From Maritimibacter harenae (GTDB taxonomy: Bacteria; Pseudomonadota; Alphaproteobacteria; Rhodobacterales; Rhodobacteraceae): DNA of 64,000 nucleotides. Under the pieces are notes generated by a model. That model worked only from the letters and a program-made list of their open reading frames with translations, was not told the origin of the DNA and did no database searches. Positions 7,421 to 17,113 of the stretch are shown one piece after another. Location: NCBI RefSeq assembly GCF_009882975.1, contig NZ_WTUX01000011.1, forward strand, positions 173,324-237,323. The letters run 5' to 3'. Within the stretch, counting starts at the first letter, position 1. The number at the start of each line of letters is the position of its first letter. A program made the position numbers and the translations under genes.

Positions 7421-9972
7421 TCGGCCCCCCGGATGCGCCCCACCATCTCAGCCGTGTCGCGGCTGAGGCCGGGAGTGGCGAGGATGCGGTCGAGTTCTCC
7501 GGCGATCAGGTCCTGCCGGTCGGCGTCGTAGCGCTTCCACGTCTCGAAGGCCCCCGACATGCGCGCGGTGATCTGCGGGTTGATCGGGTCGAGCCGGATC
7601 AGCCAGTCGGCCAGCAGCGCGTAGCCCGAGCCGTCCTTCTGGTGAAAGCCCGCCGGGTTGCCCGCGAAGGCCCCGAAGACCGAGCGGAAGCGGTTCGGGT
7701 TCTTCATGGTGAAGGCGGGATCCTTCGTCAGGCGCTCGACCGTGGCGGCGGCCTCGGCCGGGGCGGCGTGGCTGACCTGGAGCATGAACCACTTGTCCAT
7801 CACCAGCGCGTCGTTCTTCCAGCGCTCGCGGAACTCGGCCAGCGCCGCGTCGGCCTTGCCGGCATCCAGGAGACAGGCCAGCGCCCCCAGCGAATGGGTC
7901 ATGTTGTCGGCCGCCTCGTACTGCGCCTGCGCCGCCTTGCCGCCGTCGAGGCGGGTGGCGAGCTTGAGAAGCTGAAGCCCCAGCGCGCGCTTGCCGGCCT
8001 GTTCGGCGTTCGGCTCGAACGGCTCGGACACGGTCATGTCCGCCGAGAGGCGGGGCAGGAGGTCCTGCAAGTATTCCGCGCGCGCCTGCTTCAGGGTTTC
8101 GCAGGCTTCGTGGATGGCGTCCGGGTCCGGTGTCATGCCGGCATCGAAGAGCGTCTGCGCGATGTCGTCCTCGCCGGGCATCTGGAGCGCGAGCGCGCGG
8201 AAGGCCGGGTCGGCGCTGTCGTCGCGCAGCATCGTGGCCAGCGCGTCGAGATAGGCCGCCTGCGGCGCGTCTCCGCCGGTGATCATGCCGGTGAGCACTT
8301 CCTTGGCGAGCGAGCGCCCGGCCTCCCACCGGTTGAACTCGTCGGTGTCGTGGGCAAGCAGGAAGGCGCGCTCGTCCGGGGTGGTCTCCCGCTCCACGAT
8401 CACGGGGGCGGAGAAACCGCGCAGGATCGACGGGACGGGGCGGGCCGACAGCCCCTCGAAGGTGAAGGTCTGGGTGCCTTCGGTCATCTCGAGCACCTGC
8501 GTTTCACGCACCTCGTCGCCGTTGGGGCCCAGAAGGCCCACGGCGATGGGGATCACCTGCGGCTCCTTCACGGCCTGTCCCGGTGTGGGCGGCGTCGTCT
8601 GGGTGAAGGTCAGCTGGTAGGTGCCGTCGTCCCAGGTCTCCGTGACCTTGAGGCGCGGGGTGCCCGCCTGCTTGTACCAGCGGCGGAACTGGGACAGGTC
8701 GCGCCCCGTCGCGTCCTCGAACACCTTCAGCCAGTCGTCGATGGTGCAGGCCTGCCCGTCGTGACGCTCGAAATAGAGGTCGAGCGCCTTGCGGTAGCCG
8801 TCATCGCCGACGAGCGTCTTGAGCATCCGGATCACCTCGGCGCCCTTTTCATAGATCGTGGCGGTGTAGAAGTTGTTGATCTCGACGAAGCTGTCGGGCT
8901 GCACCTGGTGGGCGAGCGGCCCGTTGTCCTCGCGGAACTGGCGGCCGCGCAAGGACAGCACGTCCGAGATGCGGCACACGGAGGGCGAGCGCATGTCGGC
9001 CGAGAACTGCTGGTCGCGGAACACCGTCAGCCCCTCTTTCAGCGACAGCTGGAACCAGTCACGGCAGGTGATGCGGTTGCCGGTCCAGTTGTGGAAATAC
9101 TCGTGCGCGATGATCGCCTCGATCCGCTCGAAGTTCGCGTCGGTCGAGGTTTCGGGCGAACACAGCACCGCGGAGGTGTTGAAGATGTTCAGCCCCTTGT
9201 TCTCCATCGCGCCCATGTTGAAGTCGGAGACGGCGACGATCTGGAAGATGTCGAGGTCGTATTCGCGCCCGTAGACCTCTTCGTCCCATTTCATCGACTT
9301 CTTGAGCGCCTCCATGCCGAAGGCGGTCTTGCCCTCGTCGCCGGGGCGCACCCAGAGCCGCAGGTCGACATGCTTGCCCGACATGGTGGTGAAGCTGTCC
9401 TCGCGCGCGACCAGGTCGCCCGCGACCAGTGCGAAGAGGTAGGCGGGCTTGGGCCAGGGATCGGTCCATTCGCGCCAGCCGTCACCGGATGCGGTCGGGT
9501 TGCCATTCGACAGCATCACCGGCTCGTCGCCTTCGATGCGCACCGTGAAGGGCGCCATCACGTCGGGGCGGTCGGGATACCAGGTGATCTTGCGGAAACC
9601 TTCGGCCTCGCACTGGGTGCAATACATGCCGTTCGACATGTAGAGCCCTTCGAGCGCGGTGTTCGCCTTGGGGTCGATCTCGACCTCGGCCTCCCATGTG
9701 AACGGGGCGTCGGGCGCATCCACCTCGATCCCGCCCTCGACCTCGCGGGGCGTCACGGGCGCGCCGTCGATGGTTGAAGAGATCGTCGCAAGTCCTTCGC
9801 CGTGCAGGAAAAACCGCTTGGATACGGCCTCGGGGTTCGGCCGGAATCGGATTTTCGAGATCACCCGCGTCGCCGAGGGCGCAAGGCGGAAGGTCAGCTC
9901 CACCTGGTCCACGAGGTATTCGGGCGGCGTGTAGTCGGACAGGTAGATCGGCTGCGGGCTCGCGTCTTTCAT
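7417..9972 (-). CDS. pepN: aminopeptidase N (M1 metallopeptidase)
   Basis: At 851 residues it fits the short alphaproteobacterial PepN. The exopeptidase motif GAMENKGLNIFNT (about residue 255) binds the substrate amino end. The zinc site is HEYFHNWTG (HExxH at residues 290-294) with the third ligand Glu in LKEGLTVF 18 residues on. A C-terminal helical DUF3458 region follows. The enzyme removes N-terminal residues from peptides in the cytoplasm. The start at MKDASPQPIYL is preceded by an AAAAGGTGA-type ribosome site. It is the first gene of a two-gene operon with chaC. The small membrane-protein gene lies divergently upstream. Confidence 0.97.
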   Translation of the reverse strand: MKDASPQPIYLSDYTPPEYLVDQVELTFRLAPSATRVISKIRFRPNPEAVSKRFFLHGEGLATISSTIDGAPVTPREVEGGIEVDAPDAPFTWEAEVEIDPKANTALEGLYMSNGMYCTQCEAEGFRKITWYPDRPDVMAPFTVRIEGDEPVMLSNGNPTASGDGWREWTDPWPKPAYLFALVAGDLVAREDSFTTMSGKHVDLRLWVRPGDEGKTAFGMEALKKSMKWDEEVYGREYDLDIFQIVAVSDFNMGAMENKGLNIFNTSAVLCSPETSTDANFERIEAIIAHEYFHNWTGNRITCRDWFQLSLKEGLTVFRDQQFSADMRSPSVCRISDVLSLRGRQFREDNGPLAHQVQPDSFVEINNFYTATIYEKGAEVIRMLKTLVGDDGYRKALDLYFERHDGQACTIDDWLKVFEDATGRDLSQFRRWYKQAGTPRLKVTETWDDGTYQLTFTQTTPPTPGQAVKEPQVIPIAVGLLGPNGDEVRETQVLEMTEGTQTFTFEGLSARPVPSILRGFSAPVIVERETTPDERAFLLAHDTDEFNRWEAGRSLAKEVLTGMITGGDAPQAAYLDALATMLRDDSADPAFRALALQMPGEDDIAQTLFDAGMTPDPDAIHEACETLKQARAEYLQDLLPRLSADMTVSEPFEPNAEQAGKRALGLQLLKLATRLDGGKAAQAQYEAADNMTHSLGALACLLDAGKADAALAEFRERWKNDALVMDKWFMLQVSHAAPAEAAATVERLTKDPAFTMKNPNRFRSVFGAFAGNPAGFHQKDGSGYALLADWLIRLDPINPQITARMSGAFETWKRYDADRQDLIAGELDRILATPGLSRDTAEMVGRIRGAE

Positions 9973-10087
9973 GGCTCACCTTTTCGGGAGAATTTGAACT
10001 GGCATGTCTCGCGTGACGTTAGACCCCCAACAAACGGGTCACAACCGGTGGCTCCGTGGGAAAGGTAACGATTAGGAGGTAGTACCA

Positions 10088-10279
10088 ATGAGTGCCCCCG
10101 ACACATCGCTCGAACGTGAACAGCGTCGCCATGCCCCCTCGCTTCTGGGGATCGGGCTTTCGATGGGCGCCGGGCTGATCATGGGCGCCACGATCATGTA
10201 CGTCTCGATCGAACGCAGCGACACGCCCGAAGCGCCCGAGGCGGCGCCGTCCGACGCCACCGGGCTTCCGGTCGAATAA
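10088..10279 (+). CDS. small single-pass membrane protein, unknown
   Basis: A 63-residue protein with a charged N-terminus, one transmembrane segment (about residues 19-39, [21 protein letters not shown] core) and an acidic, Pro/Ala-rich tail ([11 protein letters not shown]). An excellent AGGAGGT ribosome site lies 8 bases before the ATG, which is the main reason to accept it. The function is not recognised. It is divergent from pepN and separated by 176 bases from malate synthase. A 6-bp stem (CCGCCG/CGGCGG, 10288-10304) lies after the stop but lacks a T run, so a terminator is not firm. Confidence 0.75.
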   Translation: MSAPDTSLEREQRRHAPSLLGIGLSMGAGLIMGATIMYVSIERSDTPEAPEAAPSDATGLPVE

Positions 10280-10384
10280 CACCGAGTCCGCCGCATGACG
10301 GCGGCCCCGTCCCGGCGGCATCCCCCATCCATCCCCCGCCGGGGTGGGGACATTTCCCGTCATGGCGCCAGCCGCTTGTTGCCT

Positions 10385-10404
10385 ATAGGAAACTTTTTTC
10401 CTAT
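10385..10404 (+). promoter_or_regulatory. inverted repeat upstream of malate synthase
   Basis: ATAGGAAA and TTTCCTAT form a perfect 8-bp inverted repeat with a 4-base CTTT spacer, 51 bases before the glcB start. It is AT-rich in a very GC-rich setting and sits where a repressor or activator of a carbon-source-controlled gene would bind. Weak -35/-10-like hexamers (TTGTTG at 10376, TCCTAT at 10399) flank or overlap it. The binding protein is unknown. Confidence 0.5.
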
Positions 10405-10455
10405 GGGTGGAAACCGGGCCGCGGCCCGACCCCGAACAGACAAGCAGGAGGCGCC

Positions 10456-12603
10456 ATGACACGGCGGGTGGAACATTACGGCCTGAAGATCGCGCCGGAA
10501 ATCGTGCAATTCGTGGAAGAGCGGGCCTTGCCCGGCACCGGCGTGGAGGCGGACGCCTTCTGGAAAGGTTTCGCGGCGATCGTGGCCGATCTGACGCCGA
10601 AGAACCGCGCGCTGCTTGAAACCCGCGAGACGATCCAGGGCAAGATCGACGCCTGGCATGTGTCCCACAAGGACAAGCCGTTCGATCCCGCCGCCTACCG
10701 CGCCTTCCTCGAGGACTTGGGCTACCTGCGCCCCGAGGGCGAGGATTTCACCATCGACACGTCGAACGTGGATCCCGAGATCGCGACGATCGCCGGGCCG
10801 CAGCTCGTGGTGCCGATCACCAACGCGCGCTACGCGCTGAACGCGGCGAACGCGCGCTGGGGGTCGCTCTACGACGCGCTCTACGGAACGGACGCGCTGG
10901 GCGACACGCCCACGGCCAAGGGGTATGACCCCGAACGCGGCGCGCGCGTCATCGCCTGGGCCAAGGCGCATCTCGACGCGGTCGCGCCGCTCGCCGGCGG
11001 CTCCTGGGCCGATGTGAGCGCTCTGTCGATCAAGGATGGCGTGCTGATGGTCGACGGCCCGATGGGGGAGACGGGGCTTGCCGATCCGGCGCAGTTCGTG
11101 GGCCATGCGACGGACCCGCTGCGCGTGGTGTTGCAGGTCAACGGTCTGCATATCGAGATCATCGTCGATCCCGACACCGAGGTGGGCAGGCAGGACCCGG
11201 CCGGCATCTCGGACGTCCGGCTCGAAAGCGCCATGTCCGCGATCATGGATTGCGAGGATTCGGTCGCCTGCGTCGATGCCGAGGACAAGACGCTGGCCTA
11301 CGACAACTGGCTGGGCCTGATGAACGGCACGCTGGTCGAGGAGGTCACCAAGGGCGGCAAGACCTTCACCCGCGTTCTGAACCCCGATGCGCGCTACACG
11401 ACGCCTAACGGCGGCACGCTGACGCTCAAGGGGCGCGCGCTCATGCTGGTGCGCAACGTGGGCCACCTGATGACCAACCCGGCGATCCTCGATGCGAACG
11501 GCGACGAGATATTCGAAGGCATCATGGACGCCATGATGACCACGCTCGCCGCGATGCACGACCGCGACCGGCGCGCCAACTCGGCCGCCGGCAGCGTCTA
11601 TGTGGTGAAACCCAAGATGCACGGGCCCGACGAGGTCGCCTTCGCCGACGAGCTCTTCACCCGGGTCGAGGCCGCGCTGGGCCTGCCGCAATACACCGTG
11701 AAGCTCGGCATCATGGACGAGGAGCGGCGCACGTCCGTGAACCTCAAGGAATGCATCCGCGCGGCCAAGCACCGCGTGGCGTTCATCAATACCGGTTTCC
11801 TCGACCGCACGGGCGACGAGATCCACACCTCGATGGAAGCCGGCCCGATGATCCGCAAGGGCGAGATGAAGAACACCGCCTGGATCGCGGCCTACGAGGA
11901 CCGCAACGTCGACATCGGGCTGGCCTGCGGGCTCAAGGGCCGGGCGCAGATCGGCAAGGGCATGTGGGCCATGCCCGACCGGATGGAGGCGATGCTCGAA
12001 GCCAAGATCGGCCATCCCGAAGCGGGTGCCAACTGCGCCTGGGTCCCGTCGCCCACCGCCGCGACGCTCCATGCCACGCATTACCACAGGGTCAGCGTGG
12101 CCGCCGTGCAGGACGAGATCGCGAAGGGCGGGCCGCGCGGCACGCTGGACGATCTGCTGACCATCCCGGTGGCCGAGGGCACCAACTGGTCGGACGAGGA
12201 GATCCGAGAGGAGATCGAGAACAACGCCCAGGGCATCCTGGGCTACGTGGTGCGCTGGATCGACCAGGGCGTGGGGTGCTCCAAGGTGCCCGACATCCAC
12301 GACGTGGGCCTGATGGAGGACCGCGCAACCTGCCGCATCTCCTCCCAGGCGCTGGCCAACTGGCTGCACCACGGCGTGGTGAGCGAGGGCGAGGTGATGG
12401 CGGCGATGCGCAAGATGGCCGAGGTGGTCGACCGCCAGAACGCGGACGACCCGACCTACCGCCCGATGGCGCCCGGCTTCGACGGGATCGCCTTCCAGGC
12501 GGCCTGTGACCTGGTGTTCAAGGGCCGGGTGCAACCCTCGGGCTATACCGAGCCGGTGCTTCACCGCCGGCGGCTTGAGCTGAAGGCGTCCCTTTCGGGA
12601 TGA
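10456..12603 (+). CDS. glcB: malate synthase G
   Basis: A 715-residue protein matching the large monomeric malate synthase G. It condenses glyoxylate with acetyl-CoA to malate, using Mg2+, in the cytoplasm. Recognised segments include the TIM-barrel core [14 protein letters not shown], the [14 protein letters not shown] strand, and [13 protein letters not shown] with Glu/Arg residues near the glyoxylate site. The [18 protein letters not shown] region and the C-terminal helical plug around residues 590-700 with the catalytic-Asp region are also present. AGGAGG precedes the ATG. With aconitase elsewhere in the window it supports growth on C2 compounds via glyoxylate; isocitrate lyase is not in view. 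It converges on fda with a 22-base gap. Confidence 0.97.
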   Translation: MTRRVEHYGLKIAPEIVQFVEERALPGTGVEADAFWKGFAAIVADLTPKNRALLETRETIQGKIDAWHVSHKDKPFDPAAYRAFLEDLGYLRPEGEDFTIDTSNVDPEIATIAGPQLVVPITNARYALNAANARWGSLYDALYGTDALGDTPTAKGYDPERGARVIAWAKAHLDAVAPLAGGSWADVSALSIKDGVLMVDGPMGETGLADPAQFVGHATDPLRVVLQVNGLHIEIIVDPDTEVGRQDPAGISDVRLESAMSAIMDCEDSVACVDAEDKTLAYDNWLGLMNGTLVEEVTKGGKTFTRVLNPDARYTTPNGGTLTLKGRALMLVRNVGHLMTNPAILDANGDEIFEGIMDAMMTTLAAMHDRDRRANSAAGSVYVVKPKMHGPDEVAFADELFTRVEAALGLPQYTVKLGIMDEERRTSVNLKECIRAAKHRVAFINTGFLDRTGDEIHTSMEAGPMIRKGEMKNTAWIAAYEDRNVDIGLACGLKGRAQIGKGMWAMPDRMEAMLEAKIGHPEAGANCAWVPSPTAATLHATHYHRVSVAAVQDEIAKGGPRGTLDDLLTIPVAEGTNWSDEEIREEIENNAQGILGYVVRWIDQGVGCSKVPDIHDVGLMEDRATCRISSQALANWLHHGVVSEGEVMAAMRKMAEVVDRQNADDPTYRPMAPGFDGIAFQAACDLVFKGRVQPSGYTEPVLHRRRLELKASLSG

Positions 12604-12625
12604 CGCCTTCGCGCGCTGCGCGGCC

Positions 12626-13516
12626 TCAGGTGATCGAGGCCGCGTAGATGTCGTCGATCGCCTTGGCGATGGTCGTGTTGAATTCATCGTCCGACTGCTG
12701 GGCCGACAGCCCCTCGGTCAGGGCGCGCGAGAACGATGCGATCATCCCTTCGTTCTTGGCGAGCAGGGCGTTGGCCTCGTCGCGCGAATAGCCGCCCGAC
12801 AGCGCCACCACCCGGATCACGCGCGGATGCGCGATGAGCGGGGCATAGAGGTTGGCCAGCGTGGGCAGGGTGAGCTTCAGCATGACCTCCTGGCCTTCCT
12901 CGAGCGTGTCGAGGTGGTGGATGATCTCGTTCAGAAGCATGTCCTCGGCCTGCGCCTTGTCGTCGATCGAGATCGTGACCTCGGGCTCGAGGATCGGGAC
13001 CAGCCCCTTGGCGAGGATCTGGCGACCCACCGCGAACTGCTGCTCGACGATCGCCTGGATGCCTTCCGCGTTCGCCGCCGAGACGACCGAGCGCATCTTG
13101 GTGCCGAAGATGCCGTGCTCCACCGCGCGGTCGAGCAGCGCGTCGAGGTCGGGCATCGGCTTCATGAGCTGCACGCCGTCATGCTCGGACTCGAGCCCCT
13201 TGTCGACCTTGAGGAAGGGGACCACGCCGCGCTCTTCCCACAGGAATTTCGCCGCCGGCTTGCCCTCGATCTCGCGCTCCATCGTCTTTTCGAACAGGAT
13301 CGCGCCGATCACCTTTTCACCGGTGAAGGCCGGGGCGGTCGCGATGCGCGAGCGCATTTCGTGGATCAGGTCGAACATCTCGTCCTCGGACCCGTAGGCG
13401 TCTTCCTCGATCCCGTAGAGCCGCAGGGCCTTCGGGGTCGAGCCGCCCGACTGGTCCAACGCGGCGATGAAGCCCTTGCCGCTTTTCATTTGTTCCAGTT
13501 GCTTCGCGTCGGCCAT
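12626..13516 (-). CDS. fructose-bisphosphate aldolase class I
   Basis: This 296-residue protein begins with residues about 10-30 reading [20 protein letters not shown], the hallmark of the bacterial class I (Schiff-base) aldolases. The catalytic lysine region is likely [13 protein letters not shown] (about residue 213). It cleaves fructose 1,6-bisphosphate to glyceraldehyde 3-phosphate and dihydroxyacetone phosphate and runs in reverse in gluconeogenesis. Together with pgk two genes upstream on the same strand it forms a glycolytic pair with an SDR between; the spacing (92 bases to the SDR stop) leaves the operon question open. Class I enzymes need no metal. It is commonly annotated fda or fbaB in related genomes. 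Confidence 0.94.
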   Translation of the reverse strand: MADAKQLEQMKSGKGFIAALDQSGGSTPKALRLYGIEEDAYGSEDEMFDLIHEMRSRIATAPAFTGEKVIGAILFEKTMEREIEGKPAAKFLWEERGVVPFLKVDKGLESEHDGVQLMKPMPDLDALLDRAVEHGIFGTKMRSVVSAANAEGIQAIVEQQFAVGRQILAKGLVPILEPEVTISIDDKAQAEDMLLNEIIHHLDTLEEGQEVMLKLTLPTLANLYAPLIAHPRVIRVVALSGGYSRDEANALLAKNEGMIASFSRALTEGLSAQQSDDEFNTTIAKAIDDIYAASIT

Positions 13517-13608
13517 CTGGGAGTCCCTCGTTCGGAAATGGAGTTTGCCCCTTGCTAGAAGGTCGTGGCCCGGGGTGCAATTCTGGTCGCGCTAACGGAA
13601 GCGACGGA

Positions 13609-14367
13609 TCAGCTGTTCCAGAAACGCTTGTTGACGCGCGCCATCACCCCGCGCGGGGCGACGCGGGTCGACACGGCCAGCGCCTTGGTGGCAAGTCCCG
13701 GGATCACGGTGCGCTTGCCTGCCATCATCCCGCGCCAGCCGGCACGGGCGACCTGCGGGGCGCTCTGGAGCGGCATCAGGCGCGCGACTCCGCTGTTGCC
13801 CAGCCCGGCGGCATCGAAGAACCCGGTGCGCGTGGGGCCGGGGCAGAGCGCGGTGACCGTGATCCCGGCCGCCTTCGCCTCGTGATGCACGGCTTCGGAC
13901 AGCGACAGCAGGTAGGATTTGCTGGCGTGGTAGAGCCCCATCGTGGGCGCGGGCATAAACGCGGCGAGCGAAGCGACGTTGAGAATCCTGCCCCGCGTGC
14001 CGTGATCCCGGAAATCGGCCAGGGCGCGCTGCATGAGCTCGGTCGCCGCCACCACGTTCACCGACAGCGTGCCGCGTTCCAGCTCGGGAGCGCGGCCAAG
14101 GTTGCCGTGGATGCCCAGCCCTGCGTTGTTGACGAGGATCTCGATGCGCCGCCCGTCGTTCGCGGACTCCCACAGCCTGTCCGCGGCACCGGGTTGCGAC
14201 AGGTCGGCGGGGATCACCACGGTCTGAGTGGGCATCTCGGCGGCCAGCGTGTCCAGCCGGTCGGTGCTGCGCGCCGAAATCACCAGGTCATGGCCGTCCG
14301 CTGCCGCGAGCCGGGCGAACTCGATGCCCAGGCCCGAGGAGGCGCCGGTGATGAGCGCCCAGGCCAA
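13609..14367 (-). CDS. SDR family oxidoreductase
   Basis: A 252-residue classical short-chain dehydrogenase/reductase. The cofactor loop TGASSGLGIEFA (residues about 7-18), the NNAG motif and the catalytic Ser/YxxxK set (NVASLAAF... then YHASK) are all present. DLVISARSTDRL after the first strand suggests NADP preference through the Arg. The substrate is unknown; the DltE/YqjQ-like look indicates a general reductase. The start is TTG, three bases after the pgk stop with a GGAAAG-type ribosome site inside pgk, so translation should be coupled. No in-frame ATG further upstream lies outside pgk. It is probably cytoplasmic. Confidence 0.88.
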   Translation of the reverse strand: MAWALITGASSGLGIEFARLAAADGHDLVISARSTDRLDTLAAEMPTQTVVIPADLSQPGAADRLWESANDGRRIEILVNNAGLGIHGNLGRAPELERGTLSVNVVAATELMQRALADFRDHGTRGRILNVASLAAFMPAPTMGLYHASKSYLLSLSEAVHHEAKAAGITVTALCPGPTRTGFFDAAGLGNSGVARLMPLQSAPQVARAGWRGMMAGKRTVIPGLATKALAVSTRVAPRGVMARVNKRFWNS

Positions 14368-14370
14368 CCG

Positions 14371-15564
14371 TCAGCTTTCCAGCGCCGCGACGCCCGGCAG
14401 CGTCTTGCCTTCCATCCATTCGAGGAAGGCGCCGCCCGCCGTCGAGATGTAGGTGAAGTCGTCGGCCACGCCCGCCTTGTTCAGCGCCGCGACGGTGTCG
14501 CCGCCGCCCGCGACCGATGTGAGCGCGCCCGCCCGCGACAGCTCGCCCGCCTTTTGCGCGGCGGCGTTGGTGGCGGCGTCGAAGGGCTCGATCTCGAAGG
14601 CGCCCAGGGGGCCGTTCCAGATCAGGGTCGCCGCGCCCTCGAACGCCTTGGAGATCGCCGCGACCGTGTCGGGTCCGGCGTCGAGGATCATTGCGTCGGC
14701 GGGGCAGGCGTCGACCGAAACCGTTTCGCTCTCCGCGCCCGCCTTGAACTCGCGCGCCACCACGACGTCGGTGGGCAGCAGGATGACGCACCCGGTTTCG
14801 CGGGCCTTGTCCATGATCTCGCGCGCCGTGTCGGCCATGTCGTGTTCGCACAGCGACTTGCCCACGTCCTTGCCCTGCGCCGCGAGGAAGGTGTTGGCCA
14901 TGCCACCGCCGATCACCAGCGTGTCGACCTTCTCCACGAGGTTGCCCAGCAGGTCGAGCTTGGTCGACACCTTGGCCCCGCCCACGACGGCGACCACGGG
15001 GCGCACCGGGTTGGAGAGTGCGGCCTCGAGGGCGGTAAGCTCGGCCTCCATCAGCCGGCCCGCGCAATTGTCCATGATCCGCGCGACCCCTTCGGTCGAG
15101 GCATGCGCGCGGTGCGAGGCCGAGAAGGCGTCGTTCACGTAGACCTCGCCCAGGGCGGCAAGAGACGCGGCGAAGCCCTGGTCGTTTTCCGTCTCCTCGG
15201 CATGGAAGCGGGTGTTCTCGAGCAGCAGCACCTCGCCGGCCTCGAGCTTGGAGACCGCGACCTTGGCCGGGCCGCCGATGCATTTCTCGGCGAACTTCAC
15301 CGGCGCGCCGATCGCCTTCTCAAGCGCCGGGACGAGGGGTTTCAGCGACATCTCGGGGACCACCTGGCCCTTGGGGCGGCCGAAGTGCGCCATGAGCACC
15401 GGTTTGCCGCCCTTGTCGAGGATATCGCGCACCGTCGGCACGATCCGGTCGATGCGCGTGGTGTCGGTCACGTTGCCCTCGTCGTCGAGCGGCACGTTGA
15501 TATCCACGCGGACAAGAACCGTTTTGCCGTTCAGATCCATGTCGTCGAGTGTCTTCCAGCTCAT
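14371..15564 (-). CDS. pgk: phosphoglycerate kinase
   Basis: At 397 residues it has normal Pgk length. The N-terminal substrate site [10 protein letters not shown], the AHFGRPKG loop, the hinge [16 protein letters not shown] and the nucleotide-binding [11 protein letters not shown] are all present. It transfers the acyl phosphate of 1,3-bisphosphoglycerate to ADP in glycolysis. A start 11 codons upstream exists, but AAGGAGG just before MSWKTLDDM decides for the shorter form. It is upstream of the SDR, to which it is tightly joined, and the aldolase follows. A short CACGC/GCGTG inverted repeat lies about 30 bases before the start. Confidence 0.98.
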   Translation of the reverse strand: MSWKTLDDMDLNGKTVLVRVDINVPLDDEGNVTDTTRIDRIVPTVRDILDKGGKPVLMAHFGRPKGQVVPEMSLKPLVPALEKAIGAPVKFAEKCIGGPAKVAVSKLEAGEVLLLENTRFHAEETENDQGFAASLAALGEVYVNDAFSASHRAHASTEGVARIMDNCAGRLMEAELTALEAALSNPVRPVVAVVGGAKVSTKLDLLGNLVEKVDTLVIGGGMANTFLAAQGKDVGKSLCEHDMADTAREIMDKARETGCVILLPTDVVVAREFKAGAESETVSVDACPADAMILDAGPDTVAAISKAFEGAATLIWNGPLGAFEIEPFDAATNAAAQKAGELSRAGALTSVAGGGDTVAALNKAGVADDFTYISTAGGAFLEWMEGKTLPGVAALES

Positions 15565-15711
15565 CTGGTCCTCCTTGTCCGTTCCTTCCACAAACACGCT
15601 TGCGTGAGGGATTTCAATGAAGAACTACCGCCCAAGGTCGTAGGCGTTCATGCCTTGCAGCCACCGCGCGAGAAGCATAATTTCCCATGAAATCCAGACA
15701 AGGAGCGCCCG

Positions 15712-16218
15712 ATGGCCGAGATCAAGGACCCCGAAAACACCATCCTGATGGAACTCAAGGATGGCACCGTCACCATCGAGCTGCTGCCCGACGTGGCGCC
15801 CAAGCACGTCGAGCGGATGAAGGAGCTGGCGCGCGCCGGCAAGTACGACGGCGTCGTCTTCCACCGCGTGATCGAGGGCTTCATGGCCCAGACCGGCGAC
15901 GTGGAGCACGGCAACCTCGACGGCGGCGGCAACATCCGCCGCGCCGGCACGGGCGGCTCGGACCTGCCGGACCTGCCGGCCGAGTTCTCGAAGGTGCCGC
16001 ACGCGCGCGGCACGCTGGGGGCGGCCCGCTCGATGAACCCGAACAGCGCCAACAGCCAGTTCTTCATCAACTTCAAGGACAACGATTTCCTCAACGGCCA
16101 GTATACCGTCTACGGCCAGGTGATCGGGGGCATGGAACACGTCGATGCCATCACCCGGGGCGAGCCGCCGGCGAACCCGGACAAGATGATCACCGTGAAG
16201 GTCGCCGCCGATGCGTAA
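15712..16218 (+). CDS. peptidyl-prolyl isomerase, cyclophilin type (cytoplasmic)
   Basis: A 168-residue cyclophilin without signal peptide. The motifs VVFHRVIEGFMAQTGD, GSDLPDLPAEFS and SANSQFFINF contain the active-site Arg, Phe and Gln residues of the family. It speeds cis-trans isomerisation of X-Pro bonds. AAGGAG precedes the ATG by 7 bases. It overlaps the next gene, a membrane-anchored cyclophilin, by eight bases; the two are about half identical over the core, so a tandem duplication is likely. One works in the cytoplasm and the other across the inner membrane. Confidence 0.95.
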   Translation: MAEIKDPENTILMELKDGTVTIELLPDVAPKHVERMKELARAGKYDGVVFHRVIEGFMAQTGDVEHGNLDGGGNIRRAGTGGSDLPDLPAEFSKVPHARGTLGAARSMNPNSANSQFFINFKDNDFLNGQYTVYGQVIGGMEHVDAITRGEPPANPDKMITVKVAADA

Positions 16219-16837
16219 GTCGGTCCTCGCGGCCTGGATCATCTTCCTGGCCGGTGTCGGGCTGGTCGCGTGGTACTACTTCGCGACCGTGCCCGGCTCG
16301 ACCCCGCAGGTGGTCAACGATGCCCCCGGCGAAGCCGGCGGGCCGCAGATCGAGATCACGGTGGATGGCGAGGCGCAGGGCAAGATCGTGATCGAGCTGT
16401 TCGAGAACCTCGCGCCGCAGCACGTCGAACGTATCACGACGCTCGCCGAGGAGGGCGCCTATGACGGCGTGGTCTTTCATCGCGTGATCGACGGCTTCAT
16501 GGCCCAGACCGGCGACGTGGCCTATGGTCTCGAAGGCGGCGACATGCGCCGGGCGGGCACCGGCGGGTCGGACTACCCGGACCTGCCGGCGGAGTTCTCC
16601 GAAGAGCCCTTCGTGCGCGGCACGGTGGGCATGGCGCGCTCGGCCGATCCCGACAGCGCCAATTCGCAGTTCTTCATCATGTTCGACGAAGCCCCCCATC
16701 TCGACGGCGGTTACACCGTCGTGGGGCGCGTCATCGAGGGCATGGACGTGGTCATGGACATCAAGCGCGGCGAGGGGCCGAACGGCGCCGTCACCGGCCA
16801 GCCCGATGTCATGACGAACGTCGACGTGATCGAGTGA
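16211..16837 (+). CDS. membrane-anchored/periplasmic cyclophilin
   Basis: A 208-residue paralogue of the gene before it, with an extra N-terminal hydrophobic segment (residues about 7-26, VLAAWIIFLAGVGLVAWYYF core). This serves as a signal anchor or uncleaved signal, so the catalytic domain faces the periplasm. The core is intact: VVFHRVIDGFMAQTGD, GSDYPDLPAEFSEE and SANSQFFIMF. Periplasmic cyclophilins help fold outer-membrane and secreted proteins. Translation is coupled to the upstream gene by the overlap. It ends 27 bases from the small minus-strand ORF. Confidence 0.93.
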   Translation: MRKSVLAAWIIFLAGVGLVAWYYFATVPGSTPQVVNDAPGEAGGPQIEITVDGEAQGKIVIELFENLAPQHVERITTLAEEGAYDGVVFHRVIDGFMAQTGDVAYGLEGGDMRRAGTGGSDYPDLPAEFSEEPFVRGTVGMARSADPDSANSQFFIMFDEAPHLDGGYTVVGRVIEGMDVVMDIKRGEGPNGAVTGQPDVMTNVDVIE

Positions 16838-16864
16838 TCCCGGCGGCCCGCCGCGTGCGGGCCG

Positions 16865-16951
16865 TCAGCTTCCCGCCAGCACCAGTATGAAAGCCATGAA
16901 CAGCAGGCTTTCGAACACCGGAACGGCGAAACTCCTTGCAGATGCGTGCAT
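16865..16951 (-). CDS. 28-residue hydrophobic small protein
   Basis: This frame encodes a 28-residue peptide starting MHASARSF with one predicted membrane segment (about residues 9-26, VPVFESLLFMAFILVLAG). A GGGGAGG ribosome site lies six bases before this ATG; an ATG two codons upstream would lie right against the ribosome site and is less likely. No homologue is recognised. It is divergent from the acidic protein gene, with a pair of direct repeats in between. Acceptance rests on the ribosome site and the amphipathic/hydrophobic pattern, so confidence is moderate. Confidence 0.5.
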   Translation of the reverse strand: MHASARSFAVPVFESLLFMAFILVLAGS

Positions 16952-17018
16952 TTCCATCCTCCCCAAGAAAGGCAGGATGATGCGCTTTCGGGCCGCGTCA
17001 ACAAAGCGTTTCCTCAAG

Positions 17019-17081
17019 ATTGCCCGATTTCCGCTGAGAATGACCCCTGAATCATCACAAAAATCGCCCGATTGTCGCTGA
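17019..17081. repeat. pair of 19-bp direct repeats in a divergent intergenic region
   Basis: ATTGCCCGATTTCCGCTGA (17019-17037) and ATCGCCCGATTGTCGCTGA (17063-17081) match at 16 of 19 bases. They start 44 bases apart, about four helical turns, so both would face the same side of DNA. They lie between the small hydrophobic ORF and the acidic protein gene and look like tandem binding sites for a regulator. Confidence 0.55.
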
Positions 17082-17113
17082 TTGTGTAAGAAGTTGAGAC
17101 AGGGGACGAACCG

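Noticed and set aside
7642..9777. 711-codon open frame antisense to pepN
   Set aside because: Its composition is that of a GC-rich shadow; pepN on the other strand has intact catalytic motifs.
10288..10304. Terminator after the 63-residue membrane protein
   Set aside because: The 6-bp stem has no following T run, so it is only noted with the gene.
10360..12687. 775-codon open frame antisense to malate synthase G
   Set aside because: His/Arg/Val-rich shadow; malate synthase is clear on the plus strand.
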